Below, in pieces: positions 20,767-32,401 of a stretch of 64,000 nucleotides of DNA (position 1 is its first letter; the number at the start of each line of letters is the position of its first letter). The position numbers and the translations under genes were made by a program. The notes below the pieces were generated by a model. That model ran no database searches, had not been told where the DNA came from, and was given only the letters and a program-made list of their open reading frames with translations. This DNA is from Triticum aestivum (Eukaryota; Streptophyta; Magnoliopsida; Poales; Poaceae), in the NCBI RefSeq assembly GCF_018294505.1, contig NC_057808.1, positions 221,977,325-222,041,324 of the forward strand, read 5' to 3'.

Positions 20767-22643
20767 TTGATGCGCTACTTGTTCTGGAACATTCGGGGTT
20801 GTGGTCATTCGGGTCGCCGCACTCAACTCAAAGAGTATATTGCTCGGGAACGGATTGACGTCGTGGCGCTTCAAGAAACGATCAAATCCGATTTTTCTTA
20901 TAGAGACCTTGCGGCCTACGATCCTCTTCATCGTTTTGTGTGGGGCTGGGTTCCCTCCCGTGGCCACTCGGGCGGCCTTCTTCTGGGATGTAATAGTGAT
21001 GTATGTGATGTTGTAAGTTGGGACGCGGGCTCCTTTTTCATTTCTGTGACGATCAAACATAGAATTACCTTAGCTTCCTGGGTGATTTTATGTGTTTACG
21101 GCCCGGTAGACCACTCGCGCGCGGCGGATTTCTTGGGTGAAATCCAAAGCTTGGTTGGGGCGAAGCAAGCTGCAGATATCCCCATCGTCCTTGGGGGAGA
21201 TTTTAACCTTATACGCTCGGGAGCGGATAAGAACAACCGCAATATTGACTGGCCTAGAGTTACTCTTTTCAACAATGCTATTGCGGCTTGTGCCCTGCGG
21301 GAAATTGCTGGGACTGGCGCTAGATATACGTGGACCAACAAGCAACTCGCTCCGGTGCGTAGCGTTCTTGACCGAGTCTTTCTTACGACAGACTGGGAAG
21401 TACTCTTTCCCATGTGTACGTTGGTCGCGGAAACGCGCATGGGGTCGGGCCATGTTCGTCCGTTGATCTTGGCCTCCGGGGAGGATAGGATCAAGAGAAG
21501 CCCGCGTTTCTACTTTGAAACTGGGTGGTTTGAGGTAGAAGGGTTCGGACCCATGCTGATTGCTCGCTGGGAGCAAGCCAGGGTTGCGGCTGGCCGCTCC
21601 AGGGGCCCTCTCGACACTTGGGTTACGGCGTCCGGTGCTCTTCGTGGTTTCCTCCGCGGGTGGGGTGCAAACCACGGGAGTGAAGCTAAATGCGCAAGGG
21701 AAGCTATCATCGAAGAAATAAAAGCCTGAGACATGCAAGCTGACTCCAGAACTTTTTCAGAAGCGGAATGGGCTAACCGTTATGCCCTCGAAAACCAAGT
21801 GCTTGCCATCCTCAGGGAAGAGGAGGAATATTGGCGACGTAGGGGCGGCGTCAAGTGGATTACTAAGGGTGATGCGAATACAGGCTATTTTCATGCCTTT
21901 GCCAACGGCCGTAAACGGAAGTGCACGATTTTGAGACTTGAAACCGAGCACGGGCTGCTGGTCAGTCAAGCCGAGATTTCGGCCCACATTTATGGTTTCT
22001 TCCTTAACTTGTTGGGAACAGTGGAGGAGAAGCCCTTGCGCCTACGTATTGACTTCTGGGGGGAAGATGCCCGTGTGTCGCAAGCTGAGAATGATTCCTT
22101 GGCCCTGTCCTTCTCCACGGCGGAGATTGATGAAGCGGTTGACTCGATGACGATAGATACAGCACCTGGCCTGGATGGCTGGCCGGCTGCTTTCTTTCGC
22201 CGCTTTTGGCCTGCGCTCAAAGACATTTTTATGATATTATTAATGGCTTCACGCTAGGTACGGTAGACATTTCGCACCTCAACTTCGGAGTCATCAGCCT
22301 CATCCCCAAAGTTAAAGGGGCCGATTCTATCAAGCAATATCGCCCCACCACTCTTATTAACGTGCCGTTCAAAATTTGCTCCAAGGCCTACTCGGCGAGG
22401 CTAGCCCCGGTAGCGCAGCGCATGATTGACTATAGTCAGTCAGGTTTCCTCAAAGGCCGCAACATTCTCGAAGGTCTGGTAGTGTTGCAAGAGATTGTCC
22501 ACGAGCTTAAACGCACGCGGCAGCCGGCCGTGCTTCTCAAGCTCGACTTTGAGAAAGCCTACGATCGAGTGAACTGGGAGTTCATTCGCGAGGTACTGAT
22601 TCGGAAGGGATTCGAATCAGGTTTTGTTCACCGTATCATGCAC
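20767..22643 (+). pseudogene. LINE ORF2, endonuclease and first half of reverse transcriptase
   Basis: ATG at 20767. Residues 1-230 are an AP-type endonuclease (exonuclease-endonuclease-phosphatase fold): WNIRG, ALQET, VLGGDFNLI and TRMGSGHVRPLI. The last motif is normally S-D-H, so the catalytic Asp is Gly here. TGA at 21727-21729 interrupts the frame, which reopens as DMQADSRTF through KWITKGDANTGYFHAFANGRKR and DTAPGLDGWPAAFF (RT entry). Loss of one T in the run near 22228 shifts the frame; 22206-22643 continues with ISLIPKVKG, YRPTTLINV, SGFLKGRNI and LKLDFEKAYDRVNW, which holds the first catalytic Asp of RT. E is inserted next, before the YADD motif. The endonuclease would nick target DNA and RT prime from the nick. 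Confidence 0.85.
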
Positions 22644-24182
22644 TGATACGTCTCCAACGTATCTATAATTTATGAAGTATTCATGCTATTATATTATCTA
22701 TCTTAGATGTTTAATGGGCTTTATTATACACTTTCATATGATTTTTGGGACTAACCTATTAACCTAGAGCCCGGTGCCAGTTTCTGTTATCTCCTTGTTT
22801 TAGAGTATCGTAGAAAAGGAAAACCAAACGGAGTCCAATTGACGTGCCACTTGACGGAGATCATTTTTGGACCAGAAGAAGCCCACGGAGTACCCACAGT
22901 AGGCCATAAGAGTCTTGGGCTGCCCACGAGGGTGGGGGGCGCGCCCACCCCGCTAGGGCGCGCCCCCTTCTTCGTGGACAGCCCGGAAACCCCCCTGACG
23001 TGAAATCAACACCAACACCTCTCATATATACCCAAACTTCCAGAAAGAAACCTAGATCGGAAGTTACGCCGCCGCAAGCCTCTGTAGCCACGAGAAATCA
23101 ATCTAGGCCCTCTCCGGCACCCTGCCGGAGGGGGCCATCATCACCGGTGGCCATGGAGGAGTATCTCGGAGGGGCGATAATCATCATGAAGGCCAAGGAC
23201 CAGAGGGTGGAGGCCATGGAGGAGGAAGCACAAGGGGGAGAACCTCTCCTCCTCTCTCTTGGTGGCACCGGAGTGCCATTGGGAGGGGAATCATCGCCGC
23301 GGTGATAGTCTTCATCAACATCACCGTCATCATCACCATCCTCATCTCTTTTACGCGGTCCACTCTCCCGCACCCCGCTGTAATCCCTACTTTGAACATG
23401 GTGCTTTATGCCACATATTATGATCCAATGATGTGTTGCCATCCTATGATGTTTTGAGTAGATATCTTTTGTCTATGGGTTGATTGATGATCTAGATTGG
23501 TATGAGTTGTATGTTTTACTTTGATGCTGTCCTATGGTGCCCTCCGTGTCGCGCAAGCGTGAGGGGTTCCGCTATAGGGTGTTGCAATACGTTCATGATT
23601 CGCTTATAGTGGGTTGGTGAGTGACTGAAACACAAACCCGAGTAAGAGGGATTGTTGCATATGGGAATAAAGAGGACTTGATGCTTTAATGCTATGGTTG
23701 GATTTTACCTTAATGATCTTTAGTAGTTGCGGATGCTTGCTAGAGTTCCAATCATAAGTGCATATGATCCAAGTAGAGAAAGTATGTTAGCTTATGCCTC
23801 TCCCTCATATGAAACTGCAATAGTGATTACCGGTCTTGTTAACAATTGCCTAGGACAATTCCGCACACCGATCCACCATTATTCCACACTCGTTATTTAT
23901 AATATTTAGTAATATATTCTAACTTTATGATAACGGCACCTACTTTTATATTTTATCTCTCCGATACCATGCAAAGTTATCCTCTTCATACCCACAACGT
24001 AGTTTTATTTCTCGTTTCTAGTTGGAAGCAAACGTTCGGTGTACGTAGAGTCGTATCAGTGGCAGATAGGGCTTGAGAGAATATTGATCTTACCTTTAGC
24101 TCCTTGTGGGTTCGACACTCCATAATTATCACTTCCATCTTTGAAAATTGCTACGATGATTCCCTGCACTTGGGGATTATCA
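22644..24182 (+). repeat. 5' LTR of E
   Basis: 1539 bp, TGATACGTCTCCAACGTATC...GCACTTGGGGATTATCA. TATA-like CATATATACCC at about 23022. ORFs inside (e.g. 23000-23305) recur in every LTR of the family and are not genes. Confidence 0.92.
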
Positions 24183-24192
24183 AGCTCTTTTC

Positions 24193-24210
24193 TGGCGCCG
24201 TTGCCGGGGA
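24193..24210 (+). promoter_or_regulatory. Primer binding site of E
   Basis: TGGCGCCGTTGCCGGGGA, 10 bp after the LTR; tRNA-Asp-type site typical of Athila-lineage elements. Confidence 0.85.
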
Positions 24211-25062
24211 GCAATAGCGTGGGGTTGATATTCTCGTGTGTGCTTGTTTGCTTTCTTCACTAAGTAGATTTTATTTTTCCTTTTTGTTTATGTTTAGTTG
24301 TGGGTGAAACATACAAAAAAATAAAAGAATGAAAATACAAAAAAATTTACTTGCCTTCCTTGCCTAAAAAGTTTTTCAAAAAGAGAAGTGATTGGAAAGT
24401 TATGCATTGAAGAAGTGAGGGTCGACCTTGAGCACTTGTGTTCATGCTCACGGAAACAATGTAGAATTTTTCATGGAAGTTTCTCTGTAAATAATTATCC
24501 CCTTGTGTATATCCATTGTATTATAAAAATAATGTGCCAAGCTTTGGTTTTAGGATGATTAGATTGCTTGTTTACTATGTGCAGAACAAAAACAGAAACT
24601 TTGGCTGTAGTGCGTGAATTTACATTTTTTTACTGGAAAGTCAAATGGGTCTGGAACTTTTTTCACATTACTTCTGTACAAATTGTTCAAATTTTCAAAT
24701 TTATTTCATAATTTTAGGAGTTACATAAGTTTGCTAAACTTCCACATTACTACAGACTGTCCTGTTTAAGACAGATTCTATTTTTGATGCATTGCTTGCT
24801 TGTTTTGATGAAACTATCGATTTCCATCAGTGGATTAAGCCATGTAAAAGTTATATTATAGTAGCTATAATGCAAAAACAAAATATGAATTGGTTTGCAA
24901 CAGTACTTATAGTAGTGATTTGCTTTGTTACACTAACGGATCTCACAAAGTTTTTGTTAAAGTTTTGTGTGGATGAAGTGTTCAAAGATCGAGGAGCTAT
25001 CAACATGAGAAGAATAAAGAGAGGCAAGAGTTCAAGCTTGGGGATGCCCAAGGAACCCCAAG
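24211..25062 (+). other. E internal sequence before the nested solo LTR; no gene
   Basis: AT-rich. Contains a copy of block 2 (ACAGACTGTCCTGTTTAAGA, about 24751-24780) and the first arm of a G-rich hairpin (CTTGGGG at 25038-25044). The solo LTR lies in its complementary arm. Confidence 0.65.
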
Positions 25063-25598
25063 TGTAACACCCCGCATGTAACTTTCCATATTTGTAACTC
25101 CGACTCTTGCCATTTTCGGCTATGTGTTATGATATTCCCTCCGTGGTCAGGTTTTGTTTTTTTGTTTTGCATTTTGTTTTGTCATGCATTTCATATCATG
25201 TCATCATGTGCATCGCATTTGCATACGTGTTCGTCTCATGCATCCGAACATTTTCCCCGTTGTCCGTTTTGCAATCCGGCACTCCTATCTCCTCCGGTGC
25301 ACCCCTCTTGTTTTCTTTCGTGAACGTGTGTCAAACATTCTCGGAATGGACCGAGGCTTGTCAAGTGGCCTTAGTATACCACCGGTAGGCCACCGGTCAA
25401 GTTTCGTTCCATTTGGAGGTCGTTTGGTACTCCAACGGTTAACCGGGCATCCGCAAAGTCCAGTTGTGTGTTGCAGCAAACCCCCCTCAAAAACCAGCCC
25501 AAAACCCACCAAACTCTCTTCCATGCTCTAGGTCGTTCGATCACGATCGTGTGGGCGAAAATCGCACCTTATTTGGAGCCTCCTAGCTCCCTCTACCT

Positions 25599-25608
25599 AT
25601 TTATATGT
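25599..25608 (+). promoter_or_regulatory. TATA-like box in the 4.2 kb LTR
   Basis: ATTTATATGT at the start of a C-rich leader (AAATCCTAGCCCTCTTCCACC). In K the matching minus-strand segment (about 51931-51940) reads TTATATAAATGC. Confidence 0.5.
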
Positions 25609-25610
25609 GA

Positions 25611-26130
25611 CCCTCCCGAAAAACGCACGCAGATCAAATCCTAGCCCTCTTCCACCTCGCGCCCGGACAATTTTCCCCGCCGCCGGACGTGTCCGCCGCC
25701 TCCGCCCGGCGAATCGGGGGCCGCCCCGTGTTGCCCGACCCGCCGCCGTTCGCCGTCGCCGCCGAGGCCCGCCGAGCCCAGCGCTGGCCCGCGGGTCCCG
25801 TTCGCCGCCGCCTGCCGCCCGCGGCTCGGCCCGCTCCCGCGGCGCCCGCCGGCTCCCTCCGCCGCCGCTCCCGCGCGCCTCCCCGGCCTCGCCGTCGCCG
25901 GCCGCCGTGCCACCGCCGCCCCTCGCCTACGGCCGTCGCCGGCGCTACCCGCCGCGCCGTGCCCCGCTGCCGCCGTGCGCCGCCACCGGCGCCGTCCCGC
26001 GCCTCTCCTTCATCTCCTCCGACCGCCGGCCGCGTCGCCCCTCTCCTCCCGTCGCCGGAGACGAGCCCGACGACCCCGGCCTCGATCCGATCTGGGTCAA
26101 CGCGAGGTTGACCCGAGACCCCGCCCCCCC
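25611..26130 (+). other. GC-rich leader of the 4.2 kb LTR
   Basis: Extremely C/G-rich and rich in GCCGCC-type repeats. Overlapping Arg/Pro/Ala ORFs (25607-26200, 25689-26111) occur in all frames. The matching stretch in K (51454-51930) is also GC-rich but differs in length and frame, so I treat this as untranslated or simple-sequence DNA. It is followed by a T-rich, intron-like body. Confidence 0.55.
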
Positions 26131-27595
26131 CCGAATTTGCTGTCTTGGATATTTTACAGCATTTGCCCATGTTCATCATTGCATAACTCACTGCGCATAG
26201 CTCCGTTTCGCGCGTGTAATATGTCAAATTGTTCGCCTCGTGATGCTCTACATTTTGTTCAATTGCACCATGTTCATTAGAGGACATCTTGATGCCCAAA
26301 TCTCTGTTGCAAAAGTGCTAGTTGCTGTTATCTTCTGGTTCTTAGCAGAACTTGGAGGTTTGTTATTTTTGTATCATTTAATCCGTGCTTCTTATGGGCA
26401 TGAGCTCTATAAGTGTTTTGTTGTATGCCATGCCATATTTCTAGTGGTGTATGCCATGTATTTTTGTGATCTCTGTGGTGACTAGCACAAGCATCCAAAC
26501 TAGGCTCCGTAATGTTTTTGATTTCAGAGTAGTGATTTCTCCAAGTCTGTCTGCTGTTATTTTGTTGCCATGTAAAATTGATGCTACAGAGAGATCCATG
26601 CATATTTTGGAGATGTTCATTAAGGATGTTTTGTACATATTGTGGTAATTGATCCATTCCTTCCCTTGTTTGCAATTATGGAGTGCCTTAGCATGACTCA
26701 ATCTTGCTCTACTTTTGCTATAAAATATTTCTGGCAGATTCTTAACATGATATTCATTTTTGCCAAGCTTGTTGTAGTTGATCCATACATGCTATGTACT
26801 AGTGCTTCCTATGGTTAGCTTCATAAACATGCCATCTTGCTATAAGTATGCTTGTTTTTCCATGCATTGCTCTGTAGTGAGTGCATCAAGCTCATAAAGA
26901 GGCCTTCATATTATTGTTTCTGGAACCAGATAACGAAACTTGCTATGTTTACATGCTTGCCATCATATCTTCTGGTCCTTTTTGGCTTATGGTCAGTAAG
27001 GGACTTTTGTCATATGCATTTAGTATAATACTGCCATGCCTAGTTTTTCCATGCTAAGTTCCTGTAGCATGTTGATTTCGTGCTCTGAACATTGCTATCT
27101 GATGCTGTTTTCCGCCATGTCCAGTAATTTCACTGTTTGTGAACCTGTTATCTTTTGCACTTTTGCCATGCTTGTTTGAGCTTGTTATGTTCTGAACTAG
27201 CCGTAGCTCAGTGTTCTTCTTTTGTCAACCATCTCCTGTAGATTACTGTCATATGCTTTGTTTCTATGTTGGAGTGCTGTAGCATGGTTACTTGTTGCAT
27301 TTTAAGTGCTATCATGCTGTTAATCGCAGATTCGTGTCATTCTTGTTTTGCTTGACATTTGCAAACCGTGCATCCGTTTCCGGTGATCTTTATATCGATT
27401 TCGACCGAAATCATCTCATCTTTCCAGTGGCATGCTTGGTTTGACAAGTTACTGCCTTGTTCATCATTTTCCTCCCGGAGCACGCATATGCATCGCATAT
27501 CATATCTTGCATATCATACATGCTTTGCATCATGTTGCTTGTGCATTTCTCGTGATTGATTGTGGTTCCGTTGCTTGTGTTCTTGTCTTGGGTAG

Positions 27596-29013
27596 AGCCG
27601 GGAGACGAGTTCGTGAACGAGGAACCTGTTGAGTACGCTTACGAGGATCAAGCTTTCGACAACTCTGAGAACCTTGCAGGCAAGATGACCACCCCTCGAA
27701 ATCACTTCTATCTTTGCTTTGCTAGTTGTTCGTTCTATTGCCATGCTGCGCTACCTATCACTTGCTATATCATGTCTCCCATTTTGCCATGTCAGCCTCT
27801 AACCATCCTTTCCTAGCAAACCGTTGTTTGGCTAAGTTACCGCTTTTGCTCAGCCCCTCTTATAGCGTTGCTAGTTGCAGGTGAAGTTGAAGTTTGTTCC
27901 ATGTTGGAACATGGATATGTTGGGATATCACAATATCTCTTATTTAATTAATGCATCTATATATTTTGGTAAAGGGTGGAAGGCTCGGCCTTATGCCTGG
28001 TGTTTTGTTCCACTCTTGCCGCCCTAGTTTCTGTCTTACCGGTATTATCTTCCTTGAGTTTGCGTTCCTTACGCGGTCGGGTGATTTATGGGACCCCCTT
28101 GACAGTTCGCCTTGAATAAAACTCCTCCAACAAGGCCCAACTTTGGTTTTACCGTTTTCCACCTAAGCCTTTCCCCCGGGTTTTCGCGAGCCCGAGGGTC
28201 ATCTTATTTTAACCCCCCGGGCCAGTGCTCCTTCGAGTCTTGGTCCGAACTGAGTAGACTGCGGGGCCCCCTCTTGGAAACACGAGGTCTGGTTTTACTC
28301 GTAGGATGTCTCATCCGGTGTGCCCTGAGAACGAGATATGTGCAGCTCCTATCCGGATTTGTCGGCGCATCGGGCGCTTTGCTGGTCTTGTTTTACCATT
28401 GTCGAAATGTCTTGTAAACCGGGATTCCAAGACTGATCGGGTCTTTCCGGGAGAAGGTTTATCCTTCGTTGACCGTGAGAGCTTATGATGGGCTAAGTTG
28501 GGACACCCCTGCAGGGTATTAACTTTCGAAAGCCGTGCCCGCGGTTATGAGGCAGATGGGAATTTGTTAATGTCCGGTTGTAGAGAACTTGTCACTTGAC
28601 CCAATTAAAATACATCAACTGCGTGTGTAGCCGTGATGGTCTCTTCTCGGCGGAGTCCGGGAAGTGAACACGGTCTGAGTTATGAATGACGTAAGTAGGA
28701 GTTCAGGATCACTTCTTGGTCATTGCTAGATGACGACCGTTCCGTTGCTTCTCTTCTCGCTCTCTTTTGCGTATGTTAGCCACCATATATGCTTATTGCC
28801 GCCGCAGCTCCACCTCATTACACCTTCCTTTCCTATAAGCTTAAATAGTCTTGATCTCGCGGGTGTGAGATTGCTGAGTCCTCGTGACTCACAGGTTCTA
28901 CCAAAACAGTTGCAGGTGCCGACGATGCCAGTGCAGATGATGGGGTCGATCTCAAGTGGGAGTTCGACGAGGAACGTGGTCGTTACTATGTGTCTTTTTC
29001 TGATGATCAGTAG
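27596..29013 (+). CDS. Putative two-exon acidic ORF inside the solo LTR, 3' part (unrecognised)
   Basis: Not a protein I recognise. Exon a (27596-27679) follows acceptor TTGGGTAG and encodes an acidic stretch, [19 protein letters not shown] and so on, ending in NLA plus one base. It is followed by AG/GCAAG, a strong GC-type donor. Exon b (28916-29013) follows acceptor AACAGTTGCAG and completes a Gly codon, then reads [19 protein letters not shown]..., ending SDDQ-TAG. The 1236 bp intron is T-rich. The reverse copy in K keeps the same exon lengths (84 and 98 nt), splice sites and frame with only conservative or single changes (E to K, V to I, S to P). The upstream exon or start codon is not determined. 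It could be a captured host gene fragment or an LTR-encoded small protein; unspliced chance is the alternative. Confidence 0.45.
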
Positions 29014-29484
29014 TGGAGCCCAGTTGGGACGATCGGGGATCTAGCATTTGGGGTTGTCTTATTTTCATTTGGATCTTGACCGTAGCCGGTCTATGTGTGT
29101 ATTTTGGATGATGTATGAATTATATTTATGTATTGTGTGAAGTGGCGATTGTAAGCCAACTCTTTATCCCATTCTTGTTCATTACATGGGATTGTGTGAA
29201 GATGACCCTTCTTGCGACAAAACCACTATGCGGTTATGCCTCTAGGTCGTGCCTCGACACGTGGGAGATATAGCCGCATCGTGGGCGTTACACCAAGTAA
29301 ATATTTCAAAGGATACTCAAGCATCTAATCTTGGGGATGCCCCGGTTTGCATCCCATCTTTCTTCTTCAACAATTATCGATATACCTCGGTTTTTGCTTT
29401 GTTCACATGATTTGCATATTTTGTGTTTTTGTTTTTCCTTTAAGAACCATGCTAGCATGAGATAGCCCTTAATTGATTTATAGA

Positions 29485-29676
29485 ATACTTCATGTGCTTC
29501 ACTTAAATCTTTTAAGTATGATCTTATAGAATTGCTCTTTGTGCTTCACTTAAATCTTTTGAGTATGGTTTTATAGAATGCTTCATGTGCTTCACTTATA
29601 CATTTTGAGCTTGGATATTGGTTAGTCTATATTAATTGTAGAATGCTACATGAACTTCACTTATATATTTTGGAGT
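29485..29676 (+). repeat. Stem-loop array in E (4 units)
   Basis: Unit 1 has a perfect ATACTT (29485-29490) / AAGTAT (29514-29519) stem around CATGTGCTTCACTTAAATCT. Unit 4 pairs ATGCT with AGTAT through one G-T wobble. Units 2 and 3 have 3-4 bp stems (CTC/GAG, GCTT/GAGC). The loop is conserved with F and G. Confidence 0.6.
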
Positions 29677-30997
29677 ATGAATAATACTATCATATAAAGT
29701 GGGTTTGGAAGAGTGTCAACTTTAGGAATTAGTGATCCCACTATTTTGGAGGGTGTTGAATCTTAATGTGATATTTATGAAAGTGGATTTGGAAGAGTGT
29801 CAACTTTAGCTAGTAATGATTCCACTATTTCTGAAGAGGTTCCAATTGAGTATGAGAACAAAGTTGCTATCCATGATGCTACTGATAATTATTATGAGGG
29901 AGGAATACATGCTTGTAGGAGTTGCAATAATATCGAGTTTCCTCTCTATGTGCTTAAAGTTTTGAAGTTATACTTGTTTTGCCTTCCTATGCTAGTTGAT
30001 TCTTGTTCCCATAAGTTGTGTGCTCACAAAATCCCTAGGCACAGGAAGTTGGTTAGAATCAATTGTGCTAGTCATATTCTTCAAGATGCTCTCCTTGTGC
30101 TTCAATTCCTACCTTTTATGTGAGCATCATTGAAATCATCATGCCTAGCTAAAAGGCATTAAAGAAAAGCGCTTGTTGGGAGACAACCCAATATTTACCC
30201 TTACTGTTTTTGTGTGTTTACATGATTAATCTACTGTAGTGATCATGTTTTATAGCTTTTGTTTCAATAAAGTGCCAAGTAAGACCTTTGGGAAGACTTA
30301 GGAGAAAGTTAATGTGATCTTGCTGTAAAAACAGAAACTTTGCGCTCACGAGATTAGCTGTCATTTTTTATAGAAGAGTGATTTTGAGTTGATTCTTTTT
30401 GCAGAAGATTAATAGACAAATTCCTCACGTCAACCAATTTATTTTATAATTTTTGGAGTAGTATAAGTATGGTTTATGTTCAGATCATTACAGACTGTTC
30501 TGTTTCTGACAGATTCTGTTTTCATTGCATAGTTTGCTTCTTTCTAGTTTTTATGAATGGTATAGTAGCCATTGTGTGGGAACAATTATGAACCTTGTCT
30601 TTGACAGTACCAAAGTGTGTGGTTTAATCTTTATCATACCAACCTATCTCACGAAGTTTCCTTAAGTTTTGTGTGATTGAAGTTTTCAAGCTTTGGGTGA
30701 GATATCGATATGAGGAGAATAAGGAGAGGAAAGACCCTAAGCTTGGGGATGCGCAAGGCACCCCAAGGTAATTTTCAAGGAAGACTCAAGCGCCTAAGCT
30801 TGGGGATGCCCCGGAAGGCATCCCCTCTTTCGTCTTCAAAACTATCGGTATACCTTACTCGGAGCTATAGTTTTACTCGTCACATGATATGTGTTTTGCT
30901 TGGAGTGTATTTTCAATTTTACTTGCTGTTTGAATAAAATCATTGGATCTGAAATATTGAATGAAAAAGAATCCTCCCATGGCTAGTTAATTATTTG

Positions 30998-31035
30998 ACT
31001 ACTCAGTGTTCTTCACTCATATCTTTTGGAGTAGT
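30998..31035 (+). repeat. Stem-loop unit in the second module set of E
   Basis: ACTACTC (30998-31004) pairs with GAGTAGT (31029-31035), 7 bp perfect, around GTTCTTCACTCATATCTTTT. Confidence 0.6.
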
Positions 31036-31889
31036 TTGTCATTTACTCATGTGCTTCATGTATATCCTATGAATAAATGGTTGGATAAATTGAATGTCAT
31101 AAATCTGAATTTATATATGTTTTATATGCTTATAACATGGGGAGTAATGACTTCACACATAATAAGTATAGGTAGTAAACTTATTGAAAGTTAGCAAACG
31201 TGGAGTTGGTCACTTGAACAATTCATGAAAGAATATTGAAGGAAGAGGGATTTCACATATAAATATACTATCTTGGACATCTTTTGTAATTGTGAGCAAT
31301 CATTAAAATATGACATGCTAAAAGGTTGATGTTGGACAAGGAAGACAACGTAATGGGTTATGTTTTCTTATATTTGAAATAAAGTATATTGTCATGGATC
31401 GCCCAACACGTTGAGCTTGCCTTTCCCCCTTATGCTAGCCAAATTCTTTGCACTAAGTAGAGATACTACTTGTGCTTCCAAATACCCTTAAACCCGGTTT
31501 TGCCATAAGAGTCCACCATACCTACCTATGGATTGAATATGATCCTTCAAGTAAGTTGTCATCGATGCAAGCAACAAAAATTGCTCTCTAAATATGTATG
31601 ATTGATTAGTGTGGAGGAAATAAGCTTTATACGATCTTGTGATGTGGAAGAAATAAAAGCGATGGACTGCATAATAAAGGTCCATATCATAAGTGGCAAT
31701 ATAAAGTGACGTTCTTTCACATTAAGATTTTGTGCATCCAACCCTGAAAGCGCATGGCAACCTCTGCTTCCCTCTGCGAAGGGCCTATCTTTTACTTTTA
31801 TCTCTAAACCTTATGCAAGAGTCATGGTGATTTTCACCTTTCCTTTTTACATTTTATCCTTTGGCAAGCGCATTGTGTTGGAAAGATTC

Positions 31890-31911
31890 TGATATATATA
31901 TATATATATAT
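31890..31911 (+). repeat. (AT)n microsatellite
   Basis: About ten uninterrupted AT/TA dinucleotides in E's internal region. Confidence 0.9.
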
Positions 31912-32401
31912 CCTATTGGATGTAAGGCATCATGAACTATTATTGTTGACATTACCCTTGAGGTAAAAGGTTGGGAGGCGAATCTATAAGCCCCTATCTT
32001 TCTCTGTGTCTGATTAAAACTTTGAACCCATAAATATCGCGTGAGTGTTAGCAATTGTGAAAGACTAAATGATAGTTGAGTATGTGGAGTTTGCTAAATC
32101 AAAGCTCTGACATAGACTCTTCCTGAAAATAAGATGAATTGTAATTGTTTGATGACTGATAACACGGTTTGTTAGTTTTCAAGAAAGTTTATGATCTATA
32201 CTTTAACATGTGAATAGCTTGTTACTTTATCATGAGAAGTTTTATGAGATGAGCTACTGTTATGACATATAATGATGCTAGAAAAAGTGATTAGAATTAT
32301 CTTTGATCAAACTTAAGCACTTGCTAGCATTCACACTTCATAAATTATTTCTTTTATCATTTACCTACTCGAGGACGAGCAGGAATTAAGCTTGGGGATG
32401 C

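Larger units (their letters stand above)
25063..29292 (+). mobile_element. Solo LTR of the 4.2 kb-LTR gypsy family (same family as K)
   Basis: 4230 bp with TGTAACACCCC at the left and GGGCGTTACA at the right (short terminal inverted repeat), flanked by an exact CCAAG duplication (25058-25062, 29293-29297). The homologous copy at 48244-52474 is followed by a primer site and gag, which shows that this unit is an LTR. Its unusual length and the gene-like content (GC-rich leader, AT-rich intron-like body, two conserved exons) are described separately. Confidence 0.9.
29293..32401 (+). other. E internal sequence after the solo LTR: duplicated modules and short ORF
   Basis: Holds a hairpin GGGATGC/GCATCCC (29334-29355), four stem-loop units (29485 to about 29676), a short ORF 29797-30123 (STISEEVPIEYENKVAIHD..., then Cys/Leu-rich, no recognised domain), block 1 (about 30143-30190), block 2 (about 30488), a second pair of hairpins (30735-30765 and 30802-30825), two more stem-loops (30998-31080), and the polypurine-like AATTAAGCTTGGGGATG before the 3' LTR. 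The module set therefore occurs twice in E. No pol domain. Confidence 0.65.

Noticed and set aside
21088..21738. 216-codon antisense ORF in the LINE
   Set aside because: Shadow of the endonuclease coding strand.
22861..23442. ORFs in both strands of E-type LTRs (also at 32558-33169 and 62921-63388)
   Set aside because: They recur with frame changes in each LTR and lie over the promoter and leader region.
25607..26299. Long Arg/Pro/Ala ORFs on both strands in the GC-rich leader
   Set aside because: Open in several frames because of base composition; frame and length are not conserved in the K copy.
27680..27816. Unspliced extension of exon a ([11 protein letters not shown]...)
   Set aside because: The extension is T-rich intron-like sequence without composition bias; the GC donor and downstream exon are better conserved.
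27887..27960. Possible middle exon starting after TAGTTGCAG in the solo LTR
   Set aside because: The frame hits a stop, and in K the sequence after GCAG differs (TTG in place of GTG).
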